The translations under genes and the position numbers were made by a program. This document shows positions 7,153 through 23,717 of a DNA stretch of 64,000 nt, piece after piece (the stretch's first letter is position 1; the number at the start of each line of letters is the position of its first letter). The stretch lies in the NCBI RefSeq assembly GCF_000160775.2, contig NZ_CM001024.1, forward strand, positions 1,042,113-1,106,112, written 5' to 3'. The DNA is from Aeromicrobium marinum DSM 15272. GTDB lineage: Bacteria > Actinomycetota > Actinomycetes > Propionibacteriales > Nocardioidaceae. The notes beneath the pieces are model-generated. The model did not search any database, was not told the DNA's origin, and saw only the letters and a list, made by a program, of their open reading frames with translations.

Positions 7153-9635
7153 TGCGCGTGCCCGTCGAGTGGCTCCGGTCCATGGTCGACCTGCCGGCCG
7201 GCACGACCACCGAGCAGATCGCCGACCGGCTCACGGCGTTCGACCTCAAGCTGGAGGAGATCATCGGTGCCGCCGTGACCGGGCCGCTGGTCGTCGGTCG
7301 TGTCCTGGAGCTCACCCCGGAACCGCAGAAGAACGGCAAGACGATCAACTGGTGCCGGGTCGACGTGGGACCCGGCGGTCCGGACGACGGCTCTGCCGAG
7401 GGTCGGGGCATCGTCTGCGGTGCCCACAACTTCGGTGTCGGTGACCTGGTCGTGGTGGCCCTGCCCGGTGCCGTGCTGCCCGGCGGGTTCGCGATCGCTG
7501 CACGCAAGACGTACGGCCACGTGTCGGACGGGATGATCTGCTCGGCCGCCGAGCTGGGGCTGCCGGCCGACGGCGAGGGCATCATCGTGCTGCCGGGCGA
7601 TGCGGCCGCACCCGGCGACGACGCCGTCAGTCTGTTGGAGCTCGGGGGAGAGGTGCTCGACCTCGAGGTCAACCCCGACCGGGCCTACGCGCTGTCACTC
7701 CGGGGCGTGGCCCGCGACACGGCCCTGGCGTTCGACGTCCCGTTCGTCGATCCCGTTCCGGACCTGCGGCCGGCCACCGGTGAGGCGCACCCGGTGGAGG
7801 TGCGCGACGCCGATGCCTGCCCGGTGTTCACCGCCCGGGTCGTGACCGGCTTCGACCCCACCCGCCCCACCCCGCGGTGGATGGCACGCCGCGTCGAACA
7901 GGCCGGCATGCGGTCCATCTCGCTGGCCGTCGACGTCAGCAACTACGTCATGCTCGAGCTCGGCCAGCCCAACCACGCCTACGACCTCGCGAAGGTCACG
8001 GGTCCGCTGGTCGCGCGCCGGGCGCGTCCGGGCGAGCACGTGACGACGCTCGACGACGTCGACCGCGCCCTGGACCCCGACGACCTGGTCATCGCCGACG
8101 ACGACGGTGCCGTGGGCATCGCGGGGGTCATGGGTGCGGCCCGCGTCGAGATCGACCCCACCTCGACCGACATCGTCATCGAGGCCGCCCACTTCGATCC
8201 AGCGGTCATCGCGCGCAGCGCCCGGCGCCACAAGCTGGGGTCCGAGGCCTCGCGGCGCAACGAGCGCGGCGTCGACCCCGCCCTGTCCGCAGCGGCGTCG
8301 CAACGGGTCGCCGACCTGTTGGCCGAGCTCGGTGGGGGAGTCGTCGGCCCGGGCCTCACGGTGGTCGGTGAGCCGGCTCCCCGCCGGGCCGTCACGATCG
8401 ACGACGACCTGCCGGCCCGCATCAGCGGTGTGCCGATCAGCGCCGAGGTCGCCGTCGCAGCCCTGGCCGCCGGTGGCGGGTACGTGTCGCACGACGCGGG
8501 TCGCATCACCGTGACGCCGCCGACCTGGCGCTTCGACCTGACCGATCCGCACGACCTCGTCGAGGACGTCCTCCGGGTCGTCGGCTACGACCAGGTTCCG
8601 TCGGTGCTGCCGACGGCGCCGGCCGGCCGCGGCCTCACCCGGTCGCAGCAGCTGCGCCGCCGGGCGAGCCGGGCGCTGGCGACCGCCGGGCTGGTGGAGG
8701 TCAAGACCTTCCCCTTCGCCGGACCTGCCGATCTGGACCGCCTCGGGCTGCCCGAGGACGATCCGCGTCGCCGCCAGGTGCTGCTGGCCAACCCGTTGTC
8801 GGCCGAGGAGCCCGGGCTCACCACGACCCTGCTGACGGGCCTGCTGCGTGCCGCGGCACTCAACGTCGGCCGAGGTCACGCCGACGTCTCCATCGTCGAG
8901 ACGGCACGGGTCTTCCTGCCCGCCGAGACCCTGGTGCCCGCCCCCGTCTACGGCGTCGACTCCAGGCCCACCCCGGCGGAGGTCGAGCTGCTCGACGCCG
9001 CCCTGCCCGACCAGCCCCATCACGTGGGCCTGGTCATGTTGGGTCAGCGGGTCGGGTCCGGATGGGCCGGCCCCGGTCGCGCAGCCGGTTGGGCGGACGC
9101 GATCTCCGTCGCCCGCCGGGTCGCCGAGAGCCTGCACGTGGAGCTCGAGGTCGCCGCGACCGAGCACGCACCGTGGCACCCCGGCCGCTGTGCGTCCCTG
9201 TCGGTCGACGGGACGGTCATCGGCCATGCCGGCGAGCTGCACCCGCAGGTCGTCGCCGCCCACGGACTCTCCGGGCGGGTCGCTGCCGCCGAGCTCGACC
9301 TGGACGCGCTCGTCGCCGCCGCTCCCGCCCTGGGTCCCCGACCGGAGTTCTCGACCTATCCGGTGGCCAAGGAGGACCTCGCCTTCGTCGTCGAGCGGGG
9401 CACGCCCGCCGGCCGGGTGCTGTCGGTCCTGCGGGCCGCCCACCCGGTGATCGAGTCGGTGCGTCTGTTCGACGTGTACGACGGCGACCAGGTGGCCGAC
9501 GGCAGTGTCTCGCTCGCCTTCTCCCTGCGGCTGAGGGCTCCCGACCGGACCCTGGGCGACGAGGAGATCCGTACGGTCCGCGATGCTGCGGTCGACGCGG
9601 TCACCCGCGAGTTCGGTGCCACGCTGCGGGCCTGA
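7152..9635 (+). CDS. pheT: Phenylalanyl-tRNA synthetase beta subunit
   Basis: An 827-residue PheT of normal length. It has an N-terminal EMAP/tRNA-binding OB domain (about 40-160), the B3/B4 editing domain, B5 DNA-binding-like repeats (about 400-480), a catalytic-like core and a C-terminal ferredoxin-fold anticodon-binding domain (YPVAKEDLAFVVERGTPAGRVL to EFGATLRA). It forms the tetramer with PheS and edits mischarged Tyr-tRNA. The start overlaps the pheS stop, so the pair is stoichiometrically coupled. Confidence 0.96.
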   Translation: MRVPVEWLRSMVDLPAGTTTEQIADRLTAFDLKLEEIIGAAVTGPLVVGRVLELTPEPQKNGKTINWCRVDVGPGGPDDGSAEGRGIVCGAHNFGVGDLVVVALPGAVLPGGFAIAARKTYGHVSDGMICSAAELGLPADGEGIIVLPGDAAAPGDDAVSLLELGGEVLDLEVNPDRAYALSLRGVARDTALAFDVPFVDPVPDLRPATGEAHPVEVRDADACPVFTARVVTGFDPTRPTPRWMARRVEQAGMRSISLAVDVSNYVMLELGQPNHAYDLAKVTGPLVARRARPGEHVTTLDDVDRALDPDDLVIADDDGAVGIAGVMGAARVEIDPTSTDIVIEAAHFDPAVIARSARRHKLGSEASRRNERGVDPALSAAASQRVADLLAELGGGVVGPGLTVVGEPAPRRAVTIDDDLPARISGVPISAEVAVAALAAGGGYVSHDAGRITVTPPTWRFDLTDPHDLVEDVLRVVGYDQVPSVLPTAPAGRGLTRSQQLRRRASRALATAGLVEVKTFPFAGPADLDRLGLPEDDPRRRQVLLANPLSAEEPGLTTTLLTGLLRAAALNVGRGHADVSIVETARVFLPAETLVPAPVYGVDSRPTPAEVELLDAALPDQPHHVGLVMLGQRVGSGWAGPGRAAGWADAISVARRVAESLHVELEVAATEHAPWHPGRCASLSVDGTVIGHAGELHPQVVAAHGLSGRVAAAELDLDALVAAAPALGPRPEFSTYPVAKEDLAFVVERGTPAGRVLSVLRAAHPVIESVRLFDVYDGDQVADGSVSLAFSLRLRAPDRTLGDEEIRTVRDAAVDAVTREFGATLRA

Positions 9636-12284
<2,649 letters not shown>

Positions 12285-12288
<4 letters not shown>

Positions 12289-13451
12289 GCGTCACCGCGC
12301 CCCAGGGCTTCGTCGCGGCCGGCGTCGCGGCCGGGCTCAAGTCCACGGGGGCACCGGACGTGGCCGTCGTGGTCAACCAGGGCCCGTCGCAGGTGGCCGC
12401 GGCCGTCTTCACCGGCAACCGGTGCAAGGCCAACCCTGTGCTGTGGAGCGAGGAGGCCATCAAGGGCGGCCGGGCCGCGGCGGTGGCCATCAACTCCGGC
12501 GGTGCCAACTGCTACACCGGCGCCGAGGGTTTCGCCACGACCCACCGCACGGCCGAGCTCGTCGCCGACCGGCTCGGGGTGGGTGCGGTCGACGTCCAGA
12601 TCTGTTCGACCGGTCTGATCGGGCTCCTGAACGACCGGGACGCCCTCCTCGGCGGTGTCGGCGCAGCTCTCGACGACCTCAGCGGCGACGGTGGCAATGC
12701 GGCAGCGACCGCCATCATGACCACCGACACCGTCGCCAAGCAGGCGACGGCCCGGGCCGAGGACGTCGGTGCCGCGGGCTGGACCATCGGTGGCATGGCC
12801 AAGGGGGCGGGCATGCTCGCGCCGGCTCTCGCCACGATGCTCGTGGTGGTCACCACCGACGCCGACCTCGACGCCGCCACCGCCGACGCCGCGCTGCGGG
12901 CGGCCACGGCACGCACCTTCGACCGCCTCGACTCCGACGGCTGCCAGTCGACCAACGACACCGTCCTGCTGATGGCGAGCGGCGCGTCGGGCGTGACCCC
13001 GGACCCGGAGTCCTTCACCGACGCGCTGACCACGGTGTGCCACGACCTGGCGATGCAGCTGCTCGCCGACGCCGAGGGGGCCGACCACGAGATCGCCATC
13101 ACGGTGGTCGGGGCGGCCACCGAGGACGACGCGTTGGAGGTCGGCCGCGCCGTGGCCCGCAGCAACCTGTTCAAGTGCGCGATCTTCGGCAAGGACCCCA
13201 ACTGGGGACGCATCCTCGCCTCGGTCGGCACGACCCGGGCGGCCTTCGACCCGGCCGATCTCGACGTCGCGCTCAACGACGTCTGGGTCTGCCGATCCAG
13301 CGGTCCGGGGGAGTCCCCGGACACCATCGACCTCGAGGCCCGTGCGGTCTCGGTGACGATCGACCTCAAGTCCGGCGACCGTTCGGGCACCATCTGGACC
13401 AACGACCTCACCCAGGCCTACGTCCACGAGAATTCGGCGTACTCCTCATGA
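12285..13451 (+). CDS. argJ: Bifunctional ornithine acetyltransferase/N-acetylglutamate synthase
   Basis: Transfers acetyl from N-acetylornithine to glutamate, closing the acetyl cycle. The 388-residue precursor contains the self-cleavage site ([18 protein letters not shown]); Thr184 should become the N-terminal nucleophile of the beta chain. [11 protein letters not shown] and [19 protein letters not shown] are also typical. Whether it is mono- or bifunctional cannot be told from sequence alone. No separate argA is seen in the window. The stop overlaps argB (ATGA). Confidence 0.95.
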
Positions 13452-14436
13452 CTGACGACATCGACGGCCCCGACCACGAGTGGGACCCGGCCGACTGGAA
13501 GAAGGCGACCGCCAAGGCCGCCACCCTCGCGCACGCCCTGCCGTGGCTGAAGAAGTACCACGGCAAGGTGATCGTGGTGAAGTACGGCGGCAACGCCATG
13601 ACCGACGACACCCTCAAGGAGGCGTTCGCCGAGGACATCGTGTTCCTCCGGCTCGCCGGTTTCAAGCCGGTCGTCGTCCACGGTGGCGGCCCCCAGATCA
13701 ACGCGATGCTCGACCGGCTCGGCATCGAGTCGGAGTTCCGCGGCGGACTGAGGGTCACGACGCCGGAGACGATGGAGGTCGTGCGCATGGTGCTGACCGG
13801 CCAGGTCGGTCGCGAGCTGGTCGGGCTGCTCAACCAGCACGGCGACCTCGCCGTCGGGCTGTCCGGCGAGGACGGTGGCCTGTTCACGGCCCGTCGCAGC
13901 ACGCCCGTCATCGACGGGGTCCCGACCGATATCGGTCTGGTCGGCGAGGTCAAGGGCGTCCGGCCCGAGGCCGTGCTCGACCTCATCGACGCGGGCCGCA
14001 TCCCCGTGGTGTCGACCGTGGCACCCGACGACGACGGTCAGGTCCACAACGTCAACGCCGACACCGCGGCCGCCGCACTGGCGGTCGCGTTGGGCGCCGA
14101 GAAGCTGCTCGTGCTCACCGACGTCGAAGGTCTCTACGCCGACTGGCCGAACTCCACCGACGTCATCGGCGAGATCAGTCCCGAGTCGCTCGCCGAGATC
14201 GTCCCGGAGCTGGCGACGGGGATGATCCCCAAGATGACCGCGTGCCTGACCGCCGTGCAGCAGGGCGTCAAGCGGGCCACGGTGATCGACGGTCGCGAAC
14301 CGCACTCGGTCCTGCTCGAGATCTTCACCGACGAAGGCGTCGGTACCCAGGTCGTCCCCGGCGCCACCACCCGCCTGCGCACGGCGCTCTACACGACGAG
14401 CGTCGACAAGGGTTCGGGCCCGGCGAAGGGGGCGTC

Positions 14437-14440
<4 letters not shown>
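13448..14440 (+). CDS. argB: Acetylglutamate kinase
   Basis: Phosphorylates N-acetylglutamate, usually the arginine-inhibited step when ArgJ recycles acetyl groups. The 330-residue protein has an N-terminal helix ([23 protein letters not shown]) of the type seen in arginine-sensitive hexameric enzymes, then [20 protein letters not shown] and the [19 protein letters not shown] nucleotide site. The longer acidic N-terminus ([15 protein letters not shown]) is unusual but modest. It overlaps both neighbours by four bases. Confidence 0.95.
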
Positions 14441-18489
<4,049 letters not shown>

Positions 18490-18537
18490 CCCGCCCGCGT
18501 TCATGTCTCGTTCACCGGGTACCGACAGGATGCGCCG

Positions 18538-21500
18538 GTGCCCGTGACCGACGAGTTCGCCCTGCGCCGATCCTCCGAGGCGACCGAGCCCCGCACCCTG
18601 GTCGACGTCCTGCGGTTGACGGTCGAGCGGTTCGGTGACGATCCGGCGGTCGACAACGGTGCCGTCGTCCTGACGTACCGGGAGTTCCTGGAGGCCGCGG
18701 AGGAGCTGGCGGCCGAGCTGGCCGGGCACGGCATCGCGGCAGGCGACCGGGTCGGGATCCGGATCGACTCCGGCACGGTGGACCTGTACGTGGCGATCGC
18801 CGGGGTGCTGGTCGCCGGGGCCGCCTACGTCCCGGTCGACGTGGACGACCCCGACGCCCGGGCACGGACGGTGTTCGACGAGGCTGCCGTGGCCGCGGTG
18901 ATCGGCAACGGGGTCACCGTCGTGCCACGGCGACCTGCTGTGCGCGGACCGGGGTCCGACCTGCGCGACCCCGGCACGGGCGACGACGCGTGGATCATCT
19001 TCACCTCGGGTTCGACCGGACGCCCGAAGGGTGTGGCCGTGACGCACCGCAGCGCTGCCGCCTTCGTCGACGCCGAGGCCGACCTGTTCTGCCGCGCCGC
19101 TCCGCTGGGCCCCGGCGACCGGGTCATGGCCGGACTCTCGGTCGCCTTCGACGCCTCGTGCGAGGAGATGTGGCTGGCGTGGCGGCACGGAGCCTGCCTC
19201 GTGCCGGCGCCCCGCTCGCTGGTCAAGAGCGGTACCGACCTCGGGCCCTGGATGGTGGCGAACGACATCACCGTGGTGTCCACGGTCCCGACCCTCGTGT
19301 CGCTGTGGCCACCGGGTGCCCTCGACGGGGTGCGGCTGCTGATCCTCGGCGGCGAGGCCTGCCCACCGGAGATCGGCGCCCGGCTGGCCACCGACGAGCG
19401 CGAGGTGTGGAACACCTACGGGCCCACCGAGGCGACGGTGGTCGCGTGCGCCGCCCGGCTCGGCACCGAGCCCCCGGTGCGCATCGGACTGCCGCTGGCC
19501 GGGTGGGACCTCGCCGTCGTCGACACGCAGGGCCGGCCGGTCGCCCCCGGGGAGTCCGGCGAGCTGATCATCGGAGGCGTCGGGCTGGCCCGCTACCTCG
19601 ATCCGGAGAAGGACGCCGCCGTCTACGCCCCGATGCCGACCCTCGGCTGGGACCGCGCGTACCGCAGCGGCGACGTGGTGGTGAACGATCCGGCCGGACT
19701 GATCTTCGTCGGACGCGCCGACGAGCAGATCAAGCTCGGTGGCCGTCGCATCGAGCTGGGTGAGCTCGACAGCGCCCTCCTGGGGCTCCCCGGGGTGGTC
19801 GCGGCCGCGGCCGCCGTCCGCACCACCGCGGCGGGCAACCGGGTCCTGGTCGGCTACGTGCAGACGGGCGGCGACCTCGACCTCGCAGCGGCGACCGTGC
19901 ACCTGCGGAGCGTGCTGCCGGCCGCGCTCGTCCCCCGGTTGGCCACGGTCGACGTCTGGCCGACCCGCACCTCGGGGAAGGTCGACCGCGACGCCCTGCC
20001 CTGGCCGCTGCCGGTGGCCACGGCCGACGCCGGGCTGACCGGCACCGCGGCCTGGTTGCGCGACCTCTGGCTGGAGATCCTGGGGGCCGCGGCCGAGGGC
20101 CCGGAGGCCGACTTCTTCACCCTCGGCGGCGGCAGCCTGTCGGCCGCCCAGCTGGTCGCCCGCCTGCGGGAGCAGTTCGCCGACGTCACGGTCGCCGACG
20201 TGTACGAGCACCCGCGGTTGGGGGACCTGGCCACGACCCTCGAGGCGATGGGCGCGTCCACAGGACGCACCAACGACCGGGTCCGCCCGGTCCCGCCCAA
20301 GACGCAGGCCGGACAGGTCCTCGCCACCGTGGCCCTGCGATCGATCAGCGGTCTGCGGTGGGCGACCTGGATCGGGGTCGGGCTGGTCGTCGCCACCGCG
20401 TGGCCGGCGTGGGAGGTCCTGCCCGAGGTGTCGGTGCCGCTCGTCGGGCTCGGCGTCCTCCTGCTGATCTCGCCCCCGGGCCGCATCCTGCTGGCCGCCG
20501 CCGCCGTGCGGTGGATCCTGCGGGGGGTCGGCCCGGGGTCCTATCCCCGCGGCGGCCGGATCCACCTGAGGCTGTGGCTCGCGGAGCGGGTCGTCGACGA
20601 GATCGGCGCCACCGGCATCGGTTCGGCGGCGTGGATGCGCACCTACGCGCGACTGCTCGGGTGTCGCGTGGGCCGCGGGGTCGACCTCCACGCGTTGCCG
20701 CCCGTCACGGGTCTGCTGACGCTCGGCGACGGCTGCTCGATCGAGCCCGAGGTGGACCTCACGGGCCACTGGATCGACGGCGGGCGGCTGCACGTCGGTA
20801 CCGTCCACGTCGGCGAACGCGCGCGGATCGGGGCCCGGAGCATGCTCTGCGACGGGGCCCACGTCGGGGAGGGCGCCGAGGTGGCGCCGGGGTCGGCGGT
20901 GTTCGGGACCGTACCGGCCGGCGAGTTCTGGTCGGGGGCGCCGGCGGTCGCCGTGGGGGAGGCCCGAGGACCGGCCGACGCCTCGCCGGCCCCGCGCAGC
21001 AACGTCTGGGCCGTGGCCTACGGCGTCGCCGGACTGGTCGTGGCCGGACTGCCCGTCGTCGCGGTGGCCGTGGGGTTGGCCGTGGTCGCCGCAGTCGCGC
21101 AGACACCCACCACGTGGACCGGCGTGGTCGGGGCCGTGACGCTGTGGGCGCCGGTCGGCGCGGTGGTCGGCTTCGTCTGCCTCGCAGTGCTCGTCTGGGG
21201 CGTGGTCCGGCTCGCCTCGGTGCGGCTGGTCAGCGGCGTCCATCCGGTCGACGGGCGGGTGGCGTGGCAGGCGTGGACGGTGCTGCGCGTGCTCGACGAG
21301 GCCCGCACCTGGCTGTTCCCGCTGTACTCCTCGCTCCTGACGCCGTGGTGGCTCAGGCGGCTCGGGGCCCGCATCGGCCGGGACGTCGAGGCGTCGACCG
21401 TCCTGATGCTGCCGCAGCTCACGTCGGTCGGCGACGGCGCGTTCCTCGCCGACGACACCATGCTCGGCATGTACGAGCTCGGCGGGGGCTGGCTGCGGAT

Positions 21501-22401
21501 CGAGCGGGTCAAGATCGGCCGACGCGCGTTCGTCGGCAACTCCGGCATGACCGCGCCCGGACGCAAGGTGCCCAAGGGCGGGCTGGTCGCGGTGCTGTCG
21601 GCGGCCCCGCGTCGCGCCAAGGCCAAGGCCGGTACGTCGTGGCTGGGCAGTCCACCGACACAGCTGCGCCGGGCGGTCGGTACCGGCGACGACTCCCGGA
21701 CGTTCCGGCCCTCGCGATCGTTGCGCGTCGCCCGCGGGTTCGTCGAGCTGGCCCGTGCCGTCCCCGTCCTGCTGCACGTGGGTGCGGCGTCCGCCGTCGT
21801 GGTGGTCCTCCTGGTGATCGCCGACCGGGCCGGCTGGTGGGCTGCGGCCTCCGCCGCCGGTCTCGTCCTGGTGACCGTGGGCGCCGTCGCGGCGCTCCTG
21901 ACCACCGTCGCCAAGTGGTTGCTGGTGGGCCGCGTCCGGGTCGGGGACCATCCCCTGTGGAGCTGGTTCGTGTGGCGCAACGAGCTGGCGGACACGTTCG
22001 TGGAGGTGCTGGCCGCACCCTGGTTCGCGCGGCACGTCTCGGGCACACCGGTGCTGAACCTGTGGTTGCGGTCGCTCGGGGCCGGGGTCGGTCGCGGGGT
22101 GTGGTGCGAGACCTACTGGCTGCCCGAGGCCGACCTGATCACGATCGAGTCGGGTGCGACCGTCAACCGGGGGTGCGTGGTCCAGACCCACCTGTTCCAT
22201 GATCGGATACTCAGCATGGACTCCGTGACGCTCGAGGCGGGAGCGACGCTCGGCCCGCACAGCGTCGTGCTGCCGGCCGCCCGGCTCGGCCGGCACTGCA
22301 CCATCGGACCGGTGTCGCTGGTGATGAGGGGCGAGACCGTCCCCCACAAGACACGGTGGATCGGCAACCCGATCGGTCCCTGGACCGAGTCCGCCCCGTG
22401 A
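18538..22401 (+). CDS. Pls/PosA-type single-module NRPS, predicted lysine-activating
   Basis: A 1287-residue membrane NRPS. Residues 20-490 are an adenylation domain (A3 FTSGSTGRPKG at 155-165, A5 YGPTE, A10 Lys481). Residues 500-575 are a carrier domain with the phosphopantetheine serine at 533 (LGGGS). Six membrane segments follow (about 609-628, 633-660, 824-854, 861-893, 1075-1097, 1103-1130), with three soluble domains at 670-815, 905-1060 and 1140-1287. Each begins with a related LGxxxGRxV hexapeptide-type motif (707, 942, 1180). This is the layout of epsilon-poly-lysine synthetase. No condensation or thioesterase domain is present. By hand alignment the pocket residues D205 A206 E209 S248 I269 G271 T293 V301 V302 K481 resemble a lysine code. 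The product is probably a short or long lysine homopolymer, or lysine transfer to another acceptor. Confidence 0.9.
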   Translation: MPVTDEFALRRSSEATEPRTLVDVLRLTVERFGDDPAVDNGAVVLTYREFLEAAEELAAELAGHGIAAGDRVGIRIDSGTVDLYVAIAGVLVAGAAYVPVDVDDPDARARTVFDEAAVAAVIGNGVTVVPRRPAVRGPGSDLRDPGTGDDAWIIFTSGSTGRPKGVAVTHRSAAAFVDAEADLFCRAAPLGPGDRVMAGLSVAFDASCEEMWLAWRHGACLVPAPRSLVKSGTDLGPWMVANDITVVSTVPTLVSLWPPGALDGVRLLILGGEACPPEIGARLATDEREVWNTYGPTEATVVACAARLGTEPPVRIGLPLAGWDLAVVDTQGRPVAPGESGELIIGGVGLARYLDPEKDAAVYAPMPTLGWDRAYRSGDVVVNDPAGLIFVGRADEQIKLGGRRIELGELDSALLGLPGVVAAAAAVRTTAAGNRVLVGYVQTGGDLDLAAATVHLRSVLPAALVPRLATVDVWPTRTSGKVDRDALPWPLPVATADAGLTGTAAWLRDLWLEILGAAAEGPEADFFTLGGGSLSAAQLVARLREQFADVTVADVYEHPRLGDLATTLEAMGASTGRTNDRVRPVPPKTQAGQVLATVALRSISGLRWATWIGVGLVVATAWPAWEVLPEVSVPLVGLGVLLLISPPGRILLAAAAVRWILRGVGPGSYPRGGRIHLRLWLAERVVDEIGATGIGSAAWMRTYARLLGCRVGRGVDLHALPPVTGLLTLGDGCSIEPEVDLTGHWIDGGRLHVGTVHVGERARIGARSMLCDGAHVGEGAEVAPGSAVFGTVPAGEFWSGAPAVAVGEARGPADASPAPRSNVWAVAYGVAGLVVAGLPVVAVAVGLAVVAAVAQTPTTWTGVVGAVTLWAPVGAVVGFVCLAVLVWGVVRLASVRLVSGVHPVDGRVAWQAWTVLRVLDEARTWLFPLYSSLLTPWWLRRLGARIGRDVEASTVLMLPQLTSVGDGAFLADDTMLGMYELGGGWLRIERVKIGRRAFVGNSGMTAPGRKVPKGGLVAVLSAAPRRAKAKAGTSWLGSPPTQLRRAVGTGDDSRTFRPSRSLRVARGFVELARAVPVLLHVGAASAVVVVLLVIADRAGWWAAASAAGLVLVTVGAVAALLTTVAKWLLVGRVRVGDHPLWSWFVWRNELADTFVEVLAAPWFARHVSGTPVLNLWLRSLGAGVGRGVWCETYWLPEADLITIESGATVNRGCVVQTHLFHDRILSMDSVTLEAGATLGPHSVVLPAARLGRHCTIGPVSLVMRGETVPHKTRWIGNPIGPWTESAP

Positions 22402-23717
22402 CGTCGGGCCGCAGGACACCCAACGACGTCTACGTCCCCGGTCACGGCGATCCCCGGTTCGGGGTCGAGCACTACCGACTCGTGCTCACCTGCACGTTGG
22501 AGGGCAACCAGCTGTCCGGACGGGCCACGCTGACGGCCCGGTCGGTCGAACGCCTCGACCGCTTCGAGCTCGACCTGTTCGGTCTGCGGGTGCACAAGGT
22601 CCGGGTCGACGGGCAGCCCGCGGCCAAGTACGACCTGCGGCGGCACAAGCTCGTCGTCCGGCCCCGGGCGACGATCCCCGCCGACACCCCGTTCACCGTC
22701 GAGGTGAGCTACGCGGGCTCGCCCCGACCGATGCCGGGTCCCGACGGTGAGGCGGGGTGGGAGGAGCTCGCCGACGGCTTGATCGTCGCGTCCCAGCCCC
22801 ACGGCGCACCGTCGTGGTTCCCGTGCAACGACCGCCCGGACGACAAGGCCACCTACGAGTTCGAGGTCACGGCACCGCAGGGCTACACGGTGCTGACCAA
22901 CAGCAGCTCGACCGGCCAGCGGCGCCGCGCGAGCTCCACCACCTGGCAGTTCGAACCGACCGCGCCCATGGCGACCTACCTCGCGACCCTCCAGGTCGGC
23001 CGCTACGTGCAGGTCGACCACCCGCCGGCGGGGTCCGACGTCCCGGTCCGCAGCTGGTGCGTGCCCGGTCGCGCCGCCGCGGTCACCCAGGCGTTCGGCG
23101 GTCAGCCGGCGATGATGTCCTTCTTCGAGAGCCGCTTCGGCGACTACCCGTTCTCCGCCTACTCCGCGGTCGTGACCGACGACGACCTCGAGATCCCGTT
23201 GGAGGCCCAGGGTCTCTCGATCTTCGGGGCCAACCTCGTCCGGCGCGACTGGTCCGCCCAACGGTTGATCGCCCACGAGCTGGCCCACCAGTGGTTCGGC
23301 AACAGCGTCACGATCCGCCACTGGCGGGACATCTGGCTGCACGAGGGTTTCGCCTGCTACGCGGAGTGGCTGTGGTCCGAGGAGAGCGGCGGCGAGTCCG
23401 CCGACGCCCACGCGCGGTCGCACCACCGTCGTCTGTCGGGACTGCGTCAGGACCTCGTGCTCGTCGATCCCGGACCGGACCTGATGTTCGACGACCGGGT
23501 CTACAAGCGAGGCGCGCTCGCGCTGCACGCCCTGCGGGGGCACGTCGGTGACGAGGCGTTCTTCGGGCTGCTGCGGGCATGGACCACCCGGCACGCCCAC
23601 GGCTCGGTCACCACCGAGGACTTCGCCGCTCTGGTCACCGACCTGATCGGTGCTCCGGCGGCGGCGTCGATGGAGCCGTGGTTGAACGACCCGACCCTGC
23701 CGCCCCTGCCCGGTTGA
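22398..23717 (+). CDS. M1-family zinc aminopeptidase
   Basis: A 439-residue metallopeptidase. The zinc site HELAH (293-297) and the third ligand Glu316 (18 residues after the second histidine, LHEGFACYAEW) are intact. The usual GxMEN exopeptidase motif is replaced by IPLEAQGLSIF (266-276). It lacks the large C-terminal domain of PepN and shows no signal peptide. The GTG start overlaps the NRPS stop (GTGA), so the two are co-translated. M1 peptidases that trim epsilon-poly-lysine (Pld) are known beside or with Pls, so self-protection or recycling of the NRPS product is the likely role; this is inference. Confidence 0.88.
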   Translation: MTSGRRTPNDVYVPGHGDPRFGVEHYRLVLTCTLEGNQLSGRATLTARSVERLDRFELDLFGLRVHKVRVDGQPAAKYDLRRHKLVVRPRATIPADTPFTVEVSYAGSPRPMPGPDGEAGWEELADGLIVASQPHGAPSWFPCNDRPDDKATYEFEVTAPQGYTVLTNSSSTGQRRRASSTTWQFEPTAPMATYLATLQVGRYVQVDHPPAGSDVPVRSWCVPGRAAAVTQAFGGQPAMMSFFESRFGDYPFSAYSAVVTDDDLEIPLEAQGLSIFGANLVRRDWSAQRLIAHELAHQWFGNSVTIRHWRDIWLHEGFACYAEWLWSEESGGESADAHARSHHRRLSGLRQDLVLVDPGPDLMFDDRVYKRGALALHALRGHVGDEAFFGLLRAWTTRHAHGSVTTEDFAALVTDLIGAPAAASMEPWLNDPTLPPLPG

